Part shown: positions 39,801-47,131 of the stretch, piece after piece | How positions within the stretch are numbered: position 1 is the first letter of the stretch | Layout of the letters: every line of letters begins with the position of its first letter | Assembly (NCBI RefSeq): GCF_025195125.1 | Contig: NZ_JAMGSL010000023.1 | Location: 1-47,132 of the forward strand | Source of the DNA: Streptomyces sp. Je 1-79 | Lineage (GTDB): Bacteria > Actinomycetota > Actinomycetes > Streptomycetales > Streptomycetaceae | DNA: 47,132 bases | Direction: 5' to 3' | Program-made: the position numbers and the translations under genes | The notes under the pieces: model-generated | What the model saw: the letters and a program-made list of their open reading frames with translations, nothing else | Told to the model about the DNA's origin: nothing | Databases searched by the model: none

Positions 39801-41456
39801 CTACAGACCGGCCGCCTCCGACAGGTCGCGCTTGATCGCGGCGAGGATCTCGGCGCCCTTCGCGCGCGCCGTCTCCAGCTCGCTCGCGTCGGCGACCGGG
39901 ACCACGACCTCCAGGTAGCACTTGAGCTTGGGCTCCGTGCCGGACGGGCGGACGATCACCCGGGCCTTGTAGTCGCCCTCCAGGTAGTAGCGCAGGCCGT
40001 CCGTCGGGGGCAGCGACTCGGTGCCCTTCGTCAGGTCCTCGGCCGTGGTGACCGTCAGACCCGCGAGGTGGACCGGCGGCCGCGCGCGCAGCGTGCTCAT
40101 CGCGTTCGCGATGATGCCCAGGTCCTCCACCCGCACCGACAGCTGGTCCGTGGCGTGCAGCCCGTGGGCCACCGCCAGGTCGTCCAGCAGGTCGGTCAGC
40201 GTACGGTCCTGCTCCTTGAGCTCCGAGGCCAGCTCGGCGACGAGCAGCGCCGCCGTGATGCCGTCCTTGTCGCGGACGCCCTCGGGGTCGACGCAGTAGC
40301 CCAGCGCCTCCTCGTAGCCGTACCGCAGACCGTCGACGCGGGCGATCCACTTGAAGCCGGTCAGCGTCTCCTCGTGGCCGACGCCCGCCGCCTCGGCGAT
40401 CCGGCCGAGCAGCGAGGAGGACACGATCGACTCGGCGAACACGCCCCGCGCGCCCTTGTGCACCAGGTGCGCGGCGAGCAGCGAGCCCACCTCGTCGCCG
40501 CGCAGCATCCGCCAGCCGCCCTCGGCCGCCGGGTCCGGCACGGCCACGGCGCAGCGGTCGGCGTCCGGGTCGTTGGCGATCACGATGTCGGGGGCCACGG
40601 CGCGGGCCGCCTCGAAGGCGAGGTCCATCGCGCCCGGCTCCTCCGGGTTCGGGAAGGCGACCGTGGGGAACGCCGGGTCCGGCTCGGCCTGCTCGGCGAC
40701 GAGCGCGGGCGGCGGGAAGCCGGCGCGGGCGAAGGCGGCCGTGAGGACGTCCTTGCCGACGCCGTGCATCGCCGTGTAGACCGTCCGGACGGACCGCGCG
40801 GAGCCCGGGCTCAGGACGGCGTCCGTGCGGGCCAGATAGGCCTCCAGGACCTCGTCGCCGAGGGTCTCCCAGCCGGTCTCCGGGCGGGGGACGTCGTCCA
40901 GGGAGCGCACCGCGTCGATCTCGGCGGCGATCTCGGCGTCGGCCGGCGGCACGATCTGCGAGCCGTCGCCCAGGTAGACCTTGTAGCCGTTGTCGCGCGG
41001 CGGGTTGTGGCTCGCGGTCACCTCGACACCGGCGACGGCGCCCAGATGCCTTATGGCGTACGCGAGGACGGGCGTCGGCAGCGGGCGGGGGAGCAGGGCC
41101 GCGCGCAGTCCGGCGCCGGTCATCACGGCGGCGGTGTCGCGGGCGAAGTCGGCCGACTTGTAGCGGGCGTCGTAGCCGATCACCACGAGGCCGCCCTCCT
41201 GGCCCTTCGCCTTGAGGTACGCGGCGAGTCCGGCGGCGGCCCGGATGACGACCGAGCGGTTCATCCGCATCGGCCCCGCGCCCAGCTCGCCGCGGAGTCC
41301 GGCGGTGCCGAACTGGAGGGTGCCGCTGAAACGGGCGGCGAGCTCGTTGCTCGTGCCGGCATCGATGAGCTTCGCGAGTTCCTCGCGGGTCTCACTGTCG
41401 GGGTCCTCGGCGAGCCAGGCCTTGGCCCGGGCGAGGAGGTCGTCGTCCTGCGTCAC
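39801..41456 (-). CDS. Phosphosugar mutase, PmmB-like (probable phosphopentomutase)
   Basis: The 551-residue alpha-phosphohexomutase-family enzyme has the phosphoserine loop VTASHNPPRDNGYKV with Ser149, the N-terminal FGTAGLRGELGAG, the metal-binding NDPDADRCA loop, the sugar-specificity loop around EEALGYCVD, and the C-terminal phosphate-binding RPSGTEPKLKCYLE. Annotation as phosphomannomutase/phosphoglucomutase is usual. It lies directly downstream of punA on the same strand, as pmmB lies beside deoD in M. tuberculosis, so conversion of (deoxy)ribose-1-phosphate to the 5-phosphate is the likely job (inference). GTG 41456 follows GAAAGGC. Confidence 0.88.
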   Translation of the reverse strand: MTQDDDLLARAKAWLAEDPDSETREELAKLIDAGTSNELAARFSGTLQFGTAGLRGELGAGPMRMNRSVVIRAAAGLAAYLKAKGQEGGLVVIGYDARYKSADFARDTAAVMTGAGLRAALLPRPLPTPVLAYAIRHLGAVAGVEVTASHNPPRDNGYKVYLGDGSQIVPPADAEIAAEIDAVRSLDDVPRPETGWETLGDEVLEAYLARTDAVLSPGSARSVRTVYTAMHGVGKDVLTAAFARAGFPPPALVAEQAEPDPAFPTVAFPNPEEPGAMDLAFEAARAVAPDIVIANDPDADRCAVAVPDPAAEGGWRMLRGDEVGSLLAAHLVHKGARGVFAESIVSSSLLGRIAEAAGVGHEETLTGFKWIARVDGLRYGYEEALGYCVDPEGVRDKDGITAALLVAELASELKEQDRTLTDLLDDLAVAHGLHATDQLSVRVEDLGIIANAMSTLRARPPVHLAGLTVTTAEDLTKGTESLPPTDGLRYYLEGDYKARVIVRPSGTEPKLKCYLEVVVPVADASELETARAKGAEILAAIKRDLSEAAGL

Positions 41457-41502
41457 GGTGTGCCTTTCGGGGAGGCGGGCGGCGGGTGGGTGCGGGGTGG
41501 GC

Positions 41503-41697
41503 CGCTGCGCGGAGCCTTTCCCCACCCCGCCCCTTCCCGAACCGGGGCCCCGCCCCGGACCCCGCGCCTCAGGCGCCGGGCGGAGAATCCAGCCCGCCCG
41601 GCGTTCGAGGGCACGGCCGCAGGCCGTACGGGGGTCCGGGGGGCAGAGCCCCCGGTCACGGGAAGGGGCGGGGCGGGGAAAGAGACCCCGCGCAGCG
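41503..41697. repeat. Large nested palindromic intergenic element
   Basis: The space between punA and the mutase gene is one nested palindrome. Outer arms CGCTGCGCGG/CCGCGCAGCG (41503-41512, 41688-41697) are followed by a 19-base arm at 41520-41538 that pairs with 41660-41678 with one mismatch. A CCCCGGACCCC/GGGGTCCGGGG pair and a central hairpin around CGCCGGGCGG lie inside, and a GGGGGCAGAGCCCCC hairpin lies near the right arm. Elements of this kind occur in many copies in Streptomyces genomes (known from experience, not tested here). Confidence 0.7.
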
Positions 41698-41717
41698 ATC
41701 CCTGCGAGCCGGGAGGA

Positions 41718-42521
41718 TCAGATCCGGTCGAGGACCCGCGTCAGCAGCTCGCCCATCCGGGCGGCCGAGTCGCGGCCGGCCTGGAGGACCTCCTCGTGGT
41801 TCAGCGGCTCGCCGGAGAGCCCCGCCGCCAGGTTGGTGACCAGGGAGATGCCCAGGACCTCGGCGCCCGCCTCGCGGGCCGCGATGGCCTCCAGGACGGT
41901 GGACATGCCGACCAGGTCGCCGCCCATGACGCGGACCATGTTGATCTCGGCCGGGGTCTCGTAGTGCGGCCCGGGGAACTGCACGTAGACGCCCTCTTCG
42001 AGGGTCTCGTCGACCTCCTTGCACAGCGCGCGCAGCCGCGGCGAGTACAGGTCGGTGAGGTCCACGAAGTTCGCGCCGACGATCGGCGAGGCGGCCGTCA
42101 GGTTGATGTGGTCGCTGATCAGGACCGGCTGGCCGGGGCGCATGCCCTCGCGCAGACCGCCGCACCCATTGGTCAGGACGACGGTCTTGCAGCCGGCGGC
42201 GACGGCGGTACGCACCCCGTGGGCGACGGAGGCGACGCCCCGGCCCTCGTAGAAGTGGGTGCGGCCCAGGAAGACCAGGACGTGCTTGGCGCCGATCTTG
42301 TACGAGCGGACCTTGCCGCCGTGTCCCTCGACGGCCGGCGGCGGGAAGCCGGGCAGCTCGGTCACGGGGAACTCGGCCTCCGGAGCGCCGAGCGCGTCGA
42401 CGGCCGGCGCCCAGCCGGAGCCCATGACGAGGGCCACGTCGTGGGTCTCGATTCCGGTCAGCTCGCGAAGTCGCGCGGCAGCGGCCTCGGCGGCCTCGTA
42501 CGGGGTGGCAGTTGCGTTCAC
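41718..42521 (-). CDS. punA: Purine nucleoside phosphorylase (trimeric type)
   Basis: The 267-residue enzyme phosphorolyses (deoxy)inosine and (deoxy)guanosine. Motifs are VALVMGSGWAP, the phosphate-binding FLGRTHFYEG, TVVLTNGCGGL, ISDHINLTAASP, GPHYETPAEI, VGMSTVLEAIAAREAGAEVLGISLVTNLAAG. The Asn in the last motif marks the 6-oxopurine-specific trimeric family. The start is GTG 42521 behind GGCGAGAG. Two operator copies lie 50-95 bases upstream. The phosphosugar mutase gene lies downstream on the same strand, beyond the palindromic element. Confidence 0.93.
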   Translation of the reverse strand: MNATATPYEAAEAAAARLRELTGIETHDVALVMGSGWAPAVDALGAPEAEFPVTELPGFPPPAVEGHGGKVRSYKIGAKHVLVFLGRTHFYEGRGVASVAHGVRTAVAAGCKTVVLTNGCGGLREGMRPGQPVLISDHINLTAASPIVGANFVDLTDLYSPRLRALCKEVDETLEEGVYVQFPGPHYETPAEINMVRVMGGDLVGMSTVLEAIAAREAGAEVLGISLVTNLAAGLSGEPLNHEEVLQAGRDSAARMGELLTRVLDRI

Positions 42522-42842
42522 TGACTCTCTCGCCTCGGGGAGGGGGGTCCGAGGGGAGCCCCGGACGGATTTCCTACGCGCAGAAGCGTAGCCCGAGAAT
42601 TCCTACGCGCGTAGATGACGTTGCGGACGGACATGCGATCGTTGTCTTGTCGTTTCCGACAAACGACCGGCCGGGAGGTGCCCCCGAGCCGTGCCGGAGG
42701 CGCGGCGAAGTGCAGGGCCGCCCGGCCCCGGTTCGCCCCGGCGAGCCCGGTCCGCACCGCGCTGACCTGGTCTTTCGGGGCGCTGCCGCGCAGCCCGGGG
42801 CGCTGCCGCGCGGGGAGCCGACGCGCGTAGCGCGCGTCCGCG
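42522..42842. other. 321-base intergenic region before punA
   Basis: Besides operators 6a/6b it holds two direct copies of GGGGCGCTGCCGCGC (42778-42792 and 42798-42812). A perfect inverted repeat GACGCGCG-TAG-CGCGCGTC (42820-42838) ends four bases from the GGCT gene stop and may terminate that gene; its minus strand also contains CTACGCGCGTC, close to the operator. I see no convincing small gene. Confidence 0.6.
42574..42614. promoter_or_regulatory. Nucleoside-regulon operators 6a and 6b (before punA)
   Basis: The perfect palindrome CTACGCGCGTAG (42603-42614) is joined by a stretched version at 42574-42591 in which the half sites CTACGC and GCGTAG are six bases apart (GCAGAA between). The two share one face or neighbouring faces of the helix, with centres about 26 bases apart. 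Both lie upstream of punA, which starts at 42521. Each continues on the minus strand as TAGGAA, a possible -10 element. Confidence 0.75.
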
Positions 42843-43280
42843 TCAGCAGGGGCGCTTGCGCAGCTCCATCACGTAGTCGTGCGGCGCGCCCGCAGACTCG
42901 GCCGCGTCCGCGACCTCGCCCAGGTAGCGGGCGGAGGGAAGCCCGCCCTCGTACGCGTTCAGGACGTACACCCAGGCCGGCTCGTCGCCGTCCAGGGTGT
43001 GCACGCGCACCCGCATCCGCCGGTAGATGTCGAGGCCGACACCCTCCCAGCGGTCCATCGACTCCTCGTCCATGGGAGCGATGTCGTACAGCGCCACGAA
43101 GACCTGGGAACGAGGCGCCTCGACGATGGTGGCCAGCGCGCCCTCCCAGCCCATCTGCTCGCCGCCGAAGGTCAGCCGCCAGCCGTTCAGCCAGCCGGTG
43201 CCGCGCAGCGGGGAGTGCGGGGCGCGGCGGGTCATGAGCCGCGCGTCGAGGTTGCCGGCGTACGCGGCGTAGAGCGACAT
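42843..43280 (-). CDS. Gamma-glutamylcyclotransferase-fold protein
   Basis: The 145-residue protein starts MSLYAAYAGNLDARLM, the substrate-binding strand-loop of the GGCT/AIG2 fold (Y-x-SN-like with Asn present). It has LRGTGWLNGWRLTFGGEQMGWEGALATIVEAP and MDEESMDRWEGVGLDIYRRM, where the acidic residues sit at the expected catalytic position, and ends with VMELRKRPC. Such enzymes release 5-oxoproline from gamma-glutamyl compounds. ATG 43280 is the start. It is divergent from the flavoprotein gene. Confidence 0.8.
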   Translation of the reverse strand: MSLYAAYAGNLDARLMTRRAPHSPLRGTGWLNGWRLTFGGEQMGWEGALATIVEAPRSQVFVALYDIAPMDEESMDRWEGVGLDIYRRMRVRVHTLDGDEPAWVYVLNAYEGGLPSARYLGEVADAAESAGAPHDYVMELRKRPC

Positions 43281-43413
43281 GGGATCGAGGGTACGGGAGG
43301 GGACAGGGTGTCCGGGGAAGTCGGCGGCCGGGGACGCGGCGGCGAGCGTACGGCTCCACCCGCCGGGACCGTGCGGAGGCCGTACGGAGGCCCCGGCGAG
43401 AGTCCAGCCCCGG

Positions 43414-43469
43414 CGTACGGGACAATGGGGTACGCACTTGAAGCGTGCGGGACAATGACGTACGCACTG
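43414..43469. repeat. Duplicated 26-base segment upstream of lpdA
   Basis: The segment CGTACGGGACAATG plus GTACGCACT (43414-43439) is repeated at 43444-43469 at a distance of 30 bases with three substitutions. Spacing near three helical turns and the position 55-110 bases before the lpdA start suggest tandem operators or a duplicated promoter. Confidence 0.6.
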
Positions 43470-43522
43470 CATCCCAGCGGGGGGACCCCCCGGCAGAACG
43501 AGAGCGCGAGGCGTAGATCCCA

Positions 43523-44962
43523 GTGACCCGGATCGTGATCATCGGCGGCGGACCCGGCGGATACGAGGCTGCCCTGGTGGGCGCCCAACTCGGCGCGGAG
43601 GTGACCGTCGTCGACTGCGACGGTCTGGGCGGCGCGTCCGTCCTGACCGACTGCGTCCCCTCCAAGACGCTCATCGCGACGGCCGAGGTGATGACGACCT
43701 TCGACTCCTCGTACGAGGAGCTGGGCATCATCGTCGCCGACGACACCCCGCACGTGGAGCAGGCCGCCCGCGTCGTGGGCGTCGACCTCGGCAAGGTCAA
43801 CCGCCGGGTGAAGCGCCTCGCCCTGGCGCAGTCCCACGACATCACCGCCTCCGTCACCCGGGCCGGCGCCCGGGTGCTGCGCGGCCGCGGCCGGCTCTCC
43901 GGCCGACAGGCCGTGGACGGCTCCCGCCAGGTGATCGTGACCTCCGCCGACGGCACCGAGGAGGTGCTGACCGCCGACGCCGTGCTGATCGCGACCGGCG
44001 GCCACCCGCGCGAGCTGCCCGACGCCCAGCCCGACGGCGAGCGGATCCTCAACTGGACGCAGGTCTACGACCTCAAGGAGCTCCCCGAGGAGCTCATCGT
44101 GGTCGGCTCCGGTGTGACCGGCGCCGAGTTCGCCGGCGCCTACCAGGCCCTCGGCTCCCGCGTCACCCTGGTCTCGTCCCGTGACCGCGTGCTGCCGGGC
44201 GAGGACCCGGACGCCGCCGCGGTCCTGGAGGACGTCTTCCGCCGCCGCGGCATGAACGTCATGGCCCGCTCCCGCGCCGAGTCCGCGAAGAGGGTCGGCG
44301 ACCGGGTCGAGGTCACCCTCTCCGACGGCCGGGTCATCTCCGGCACCCACTGTCTGATGGCCGTCGGCGCCATCCCGAACTCGGCCGGAATGGGTCTGGA
44401 GGAGGCCGGGGTCCGGCTGAAGGACTCCGGGCACATCTGGACCGACAAGGTCTCCCGCACCTCCGCCCCCGGCGTCTACGCGGCCGGCGACGTCACCGGC
44501 GTCTTCGCGCTCGCCTCGGTGGCGGCCATGCAGGGCCGGATCGCGATGTACCACTTCCTCGGCGACGCGGTGACCCCGCTGAACCTGAAGACGGTCTCCT
44601 CGAACGTCTTCACCGACCCGGAGATCGCGACCGTCGGTTACACGCAGGCCGACGTGGACGCGGGCAAGATCGACGCCCGGGCCGTCAAGCTGCCGCTCCT
44701 GCGCAACCCGCGCGCGAAGATGCAGGGCATCCGGGACGGCTTCGTCAAGATCTTCTGCCGCCCGGGCACCGGGATCGTGGTCGGCGGCTGTGTCGTCGCC
44801 CCCCGGGCGAGCGAGCTGATCCACCCCATCTCGATCGCGGTCGACAACAATCTGACGGTGGAACAGATCGCAAACGCTTTCACCGTGTACCCCTCCCTGT
44901 CGGGCTCGATCGCGGAAGTGGCACGGCAGTTGCACACCCGAAAGGCGACGGGCGAGGGCTGA
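43523..44962 (+). CDS. lpdA: LpdA-type NAD(P)H flavoprotein (quinone reductase-like), not a true lipoamide dehydrogenase
   Basis: The 479-residue FAD protein has the pyridine nucleotide-disulfide reductase layout: FAD motif VIIGGGPGGYEAA, NAD motif IVVGSGVTGAEFAGAYQALGS, the second FAD motif PGVYAAGDVTGVFALASVA, and the dimerisation domain from about residue 345. The redox-active region reads GLGGASVLTDCVPSKTL: only one of the two cysteines of the GGTCxNxGC pattern remains, so no disulfide can form. This equals M. tuberculosis LpdA (Rv3303c), which reduces quinones. It is near punA, pmmB and amidohydrolase genes in both genera. Confidence 0.9.
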   Translation: MTRIVIIGGGPGGYEAALVGAQLGAEVTVVDCDGLGGASVLTDCVPSKTLIATAEVMTTFDSSYEELGIIVADDTPHVEQAARVVGVDLGKVNRRVKRLALAQSHDITASVTRAGARVLRGRGRLSGRQAVDGSRQVIVTSADGTEEVLTADAVLIATGGHPRELPDAQPDGERILNWTQVYDLKELPEELIVVGSGVTGAEFAGAYQALGSRVTLVSSRDRVLPGEDPDAAAVLEDVFRRRGMNVMARSRAESAKRVGDRVEVTLSDGRVISGTHCLMAVGAIPNSAGMGLEEAGVRLKDSGHIWTDKVSRTSAPGVYAAGDVTGVFALASVAAMQGRIAMYHFLGDAVTPLNLKTVSSNVFTDPEIATVGYTQADVDAGKIDARAVKLPLLRNPRAKMQGIRDGFVKIFCRPGTGIVVGGCVVAPRASELIHPISIAVDNNLTVEQIANAFTVYPSLSGSIAEVARQLHTRKATGEG

Positions 44963-44993
44963 CGGCCCTCCCGCCTGGGGCGATCTGGACAAC

Positions 44994-45058
44994 CCCCGGC
45001 AAGCCGGGGCATGGAACGATCAACGACGGGGCTTCCCATACCACTTGGAGGCCCCGTC
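44994..45058 (+). terminator. Terminator region after lpdA
   Basis: CCCCGGC-AA-GCCGGGG (44994-45009) is a short hairpin. Behind it a longer stem GACGGGGCTTCC/GGAGGCCCCGTC pairs 45025-45036 with 45047-45058 (one G-T pair). Both lie between lpdA and deoR. Confidence 0.65.
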
Positions 45059-45127
45059 TGTGCGCATCTTCCTCAATCCGGCGCATAGTGCTGAAAAGTG
45101 TCGGCCGCTCAGGTTACTGTCAGTTTC

Positions 45128-46081
45128 GTGTTCGCTGCAGAACGTCGTCAGTTGATCCTCGAAATGGTGCGCGCCAACGGAGCCGTGTCGCTCCGTGAGC
45201 TCGCCCGCGTCGTCCAGACCTCAGAAGTGACCGTACGGCGAGACGTGCGGGCACTGGAGGCAGAAGGACTCCTCGACCGCCGGCATGGCGGTGCGGTACT
45301 GCCGGGCGGTTTCACGCGAGAGTCCGGCTTCCCGCAGAAATCCCATCTCGCGACCGCGGAGAAGACGGCCATCGCCGACGTCGCCGCGAGCCTCGTCGAA
45401 GAGGGTGAGGCCATCGTCGTCGGCGCCGGGACGACCACGCAGGAGCTGGCGCGCCGGCTCGCCCGCGTGCCCGGCCTGACCGTCGTCACCAACTCGCTGC
45501 TCGTCGCCCAGGCGCTGGCGCACGCCAACCGGGTCGAGGTCGTCATGACCGGCGGCACGCTGCGCGGCTCCAACTACGCGCTGGTCGGCAGCGGGGCCGA
45601 GCAGTCCCTCCAGGGGCTGCGGGTCTCCCGGGCCTTCCTCTCCGGCAGCGGTCTGACCGCCGAGCGCGGTCTGTCCACCTCCAACATGCTCTCCGCGAGC
45701 GTGGACCGGGCGCTGGTGCAGGCGGCGGCGGAGGTCGTGGTCCTGGCCGACCACACCAAGCTCGGCACCGACACCATGTTCCAGACGGTGCCGACGGACG
45801 TGATCACCCGGCTGGTCACCGACGAGCCCCCGGCGCACGACGACCGGGCCGCGACGGAGCTCCAGGCGCTGGCCGACCAGGGCGTCCAGATCGCCGTGGC
45901 CGGCACGGGCGTGGGCGGTGAAGCGGTCCCCCCGCCCGGACGCCCCCGCCGCGACGTGCCCCTTCCGGGGCAGCGGGGACGCCACCCCAACGGTCAACTC
46001 CGCAGCGCGGGCGGGGCATTGACGAGTGAGGTGCTCGCCCCCGAGCGCGCGGCGCGGGTGGCGGACATGCGCAGGCGCTGA
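45128..46081 (+). CDS. DeoR-family transcriptional regulator
   Basis: The 317-residue regulator has the N-terminal DeoR HTH (ERRQLILEMVRANGAVSLRELARVVQTSEVTVRRDVRALEAEGLLDRRHGGAV) and the sugar-phosphate-sensing isomerase-like domain: VVGAGTTTQELARRL, VVTNSLLVAQAL, MTGGTLRGSNYALVG, ADHTKLG. The chain is about 60 residues longer than E. coli DeoR, ending in a Pro/Arg/Gly-rich tail. GTG 45128 is taken as start; GTG 45098 is in frame but the extra codons (GCT, GTT, ACT, AGT) are unlike coding sequence here. It is the best local candidate for the regulator of the CTACGCGCGTAG sites, yet no such site lies before its own gene. Confidence 0.88.
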   Translation: MFAAERRQLILEMVRANGAVSLRELARVVQTSEVTVRRDVRALEAEGLLDRRHGGAVLPGGFTRESGFPQKSHLATAEKTAIADVAASLVEEGEAIVVGAGTTTQELARRLARVPGLTVVTNSLLVAQALAHANRVEVVMTGGTLRGSNYALVGSGAEQSLQGLRVSRAFLSGSGLTAERGLSTSNMLSASVDRALVQAAAEVVVLADHTKLGTDTMFQTVPTDVITRLVTDEPPAHDDRAATELQALADQGVQIAVAGTGVGGEAVPPPGRPRRDVPLPGQRGRHPNGQLRSAGGALTSEVLAPERAARVADMRRR

Positions 46082-46136
46082 GACGCGCTCTGGGGATCCA
46101 GGGGCCCCTCCCCCAGGGGGCCGCCGGCCTTCCCGC

Positions 46137-46691
46137 TCAGCGCTTCAGACCCCGCAGGGTCAGGGCAAGGAGACGGTCGGCCAGCTCCTCGTCCTCGGGA
46201 GACTGTTCGGCGGCCAGCACGATCGCGTTGGTGAGCTGCATCAGATCCCCGATCGACACGTCGTCGCGTACGGTCCCGGCCTCCCGGGCCCGCGACAGCA
46301 AGGTCTCGCCGGCCGCGCGCAGCGGCACACCGCACTGAGCGAGCGCCGAACTCGCGTCCCGCGAGCCGGACATGGCCGTCATCAGCGCCCGCGAGAGTCC
46401 GCGGTACTCACCCGCATGGGTGATCAGGGAGCGCAGCCACTCCACGAGCGCCGGGCACGGCTCGTCGGCCTCCGCCAGCTCCCGGCCACGCTGGAGCAGT
46501 GCGGCCAGAGCCTCCTGGAAGACGGCGTTGATCAGCGCCTCGCGGGTGGGGAAGTGGCGGTAGAGCGTGCCGATCCCGACCCCCGCACGACGGGCGACGT
46601 CCTCCAGGGAGGCATCGGTGCCGTGCTCGGCGAAGACGGCACGGGCTTCGGTCAGCAGCCGCTCGTGGTTGCGGCGCGCGTCGGCGCGCAT
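46137..46691 (-). CDS. TetR-family transcriptional regulator
   Basis: The 184-residue regulator has the HTH at residues 8-55 (RRNHERLLTEARAVFAEHG, SLEDVARRAGVGIGTLYRHFPTREALINAVF) and a helical ligand-binding domain of the SbtR type (ITHAGEYRGLSRALMTAMSG, LMQLTNAIVLAAEQSPEDEELADRLLALTLRGLK). It is 110 bases downstream of the acyl-CoA carboxylase gene on the same strand. The ligand is unknown. Confidence 0.88.
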   Translation of the reverse strand: MRADARRNHERLLTEARAVFAEHGTDASLEDVARRAGVGIGTLYRHFPTREALINAVFQEALAALLQRGRELAEADEPCPALVEWLRSLITHAGEYRGLSRALMTAMSGSRDASSALAQCGVPLRAAGETLLSRAREAGTVRDDVSIGDLMQLTNAIVLAAEQSPEDEELADRLLALTLRGLKR

Positions 46692-46801
46692 GGGGCCTCC
46701 CCTCCGGATACGGGCGAAGGGCCCGCAGGCGGTGCGCCTACGAGCCCTTCGTACGGTACCTGCGCCAACCCGCGCCCACGCGCGGGTTCCTGACGCGGTG
46801 A

Positions 46802-47131
46802 TCAGTCCTTGATCTCGCAGATCGCGGCGCCGGACGTCACCGACGCGCCGATCTCCGCCGACAGCCCCTTGATCGTGCCGGAGCGGTGGGCGTTGAGGGG
46901 CTGTTCCATCTTCATGGCCTCCAGGACGACGATGAGGTCGCCTTCCTTGACCTCCTGGCCCTCCTCGACAGCGATCTTGACGATCGTTCCCTGCATCGGG
47001 GAGGCGAGGGTGTCGCCGGAGGCCGTCGGGCCGGACTTCTTCGCGGCGCGGCGCTTCGGCTTGGCGCCCGCGGCCAGACCCGTACGGGCCAGGGACATGC
47101 CGAGCGAGACGGGCAGGGAGACTTCGAGACG
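46802..47131 (-). CDS. accA2: Acyl-CoA carboxylase alpha chain, C-terminal biotin carrier part
   Basis: The last 109 codons are visible; the gene continues beyond the right edge. The fragment contains the biotinyl domain: LASPMQGTIVKIAVEEGQEVKEGDLIVVLEAMKMEQPL with the biotinylated lysine in EAMKM, then KGLSAEIGASVTSGAAICEIKD at the end. An Ala/Lys-rich linker (AAGAKPKRRAAKKSG) precedes it, as in actinobacterial AccA proteins, whose N-terminal biotin carboxylase half lies outside. It makes malonyl- or methylmalonyl-CoA with a separate beta subunit. The symbol rests on similarity of context to S. coelicolor accA2. Confidence 0.85.
   Translation of the reverse strand, partial: RLEVSLPVSLGMSLARTGLAAGAKPKRRAAKKSGPTASGDTLASPMQGTIVKIAVEEGQEVKEGDLIVVLEAMKMEQPLNAHRSGTIKGLSAEIGASVTSGAAICEIKD

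Noticed and set aside
42615..42830. Possible 71-codon gene upstream of punA
   Set aside because: Arg/Ala/Ser-rich translation without motif, poor start context, and it runs through the direct repeats and the inverted repeat.
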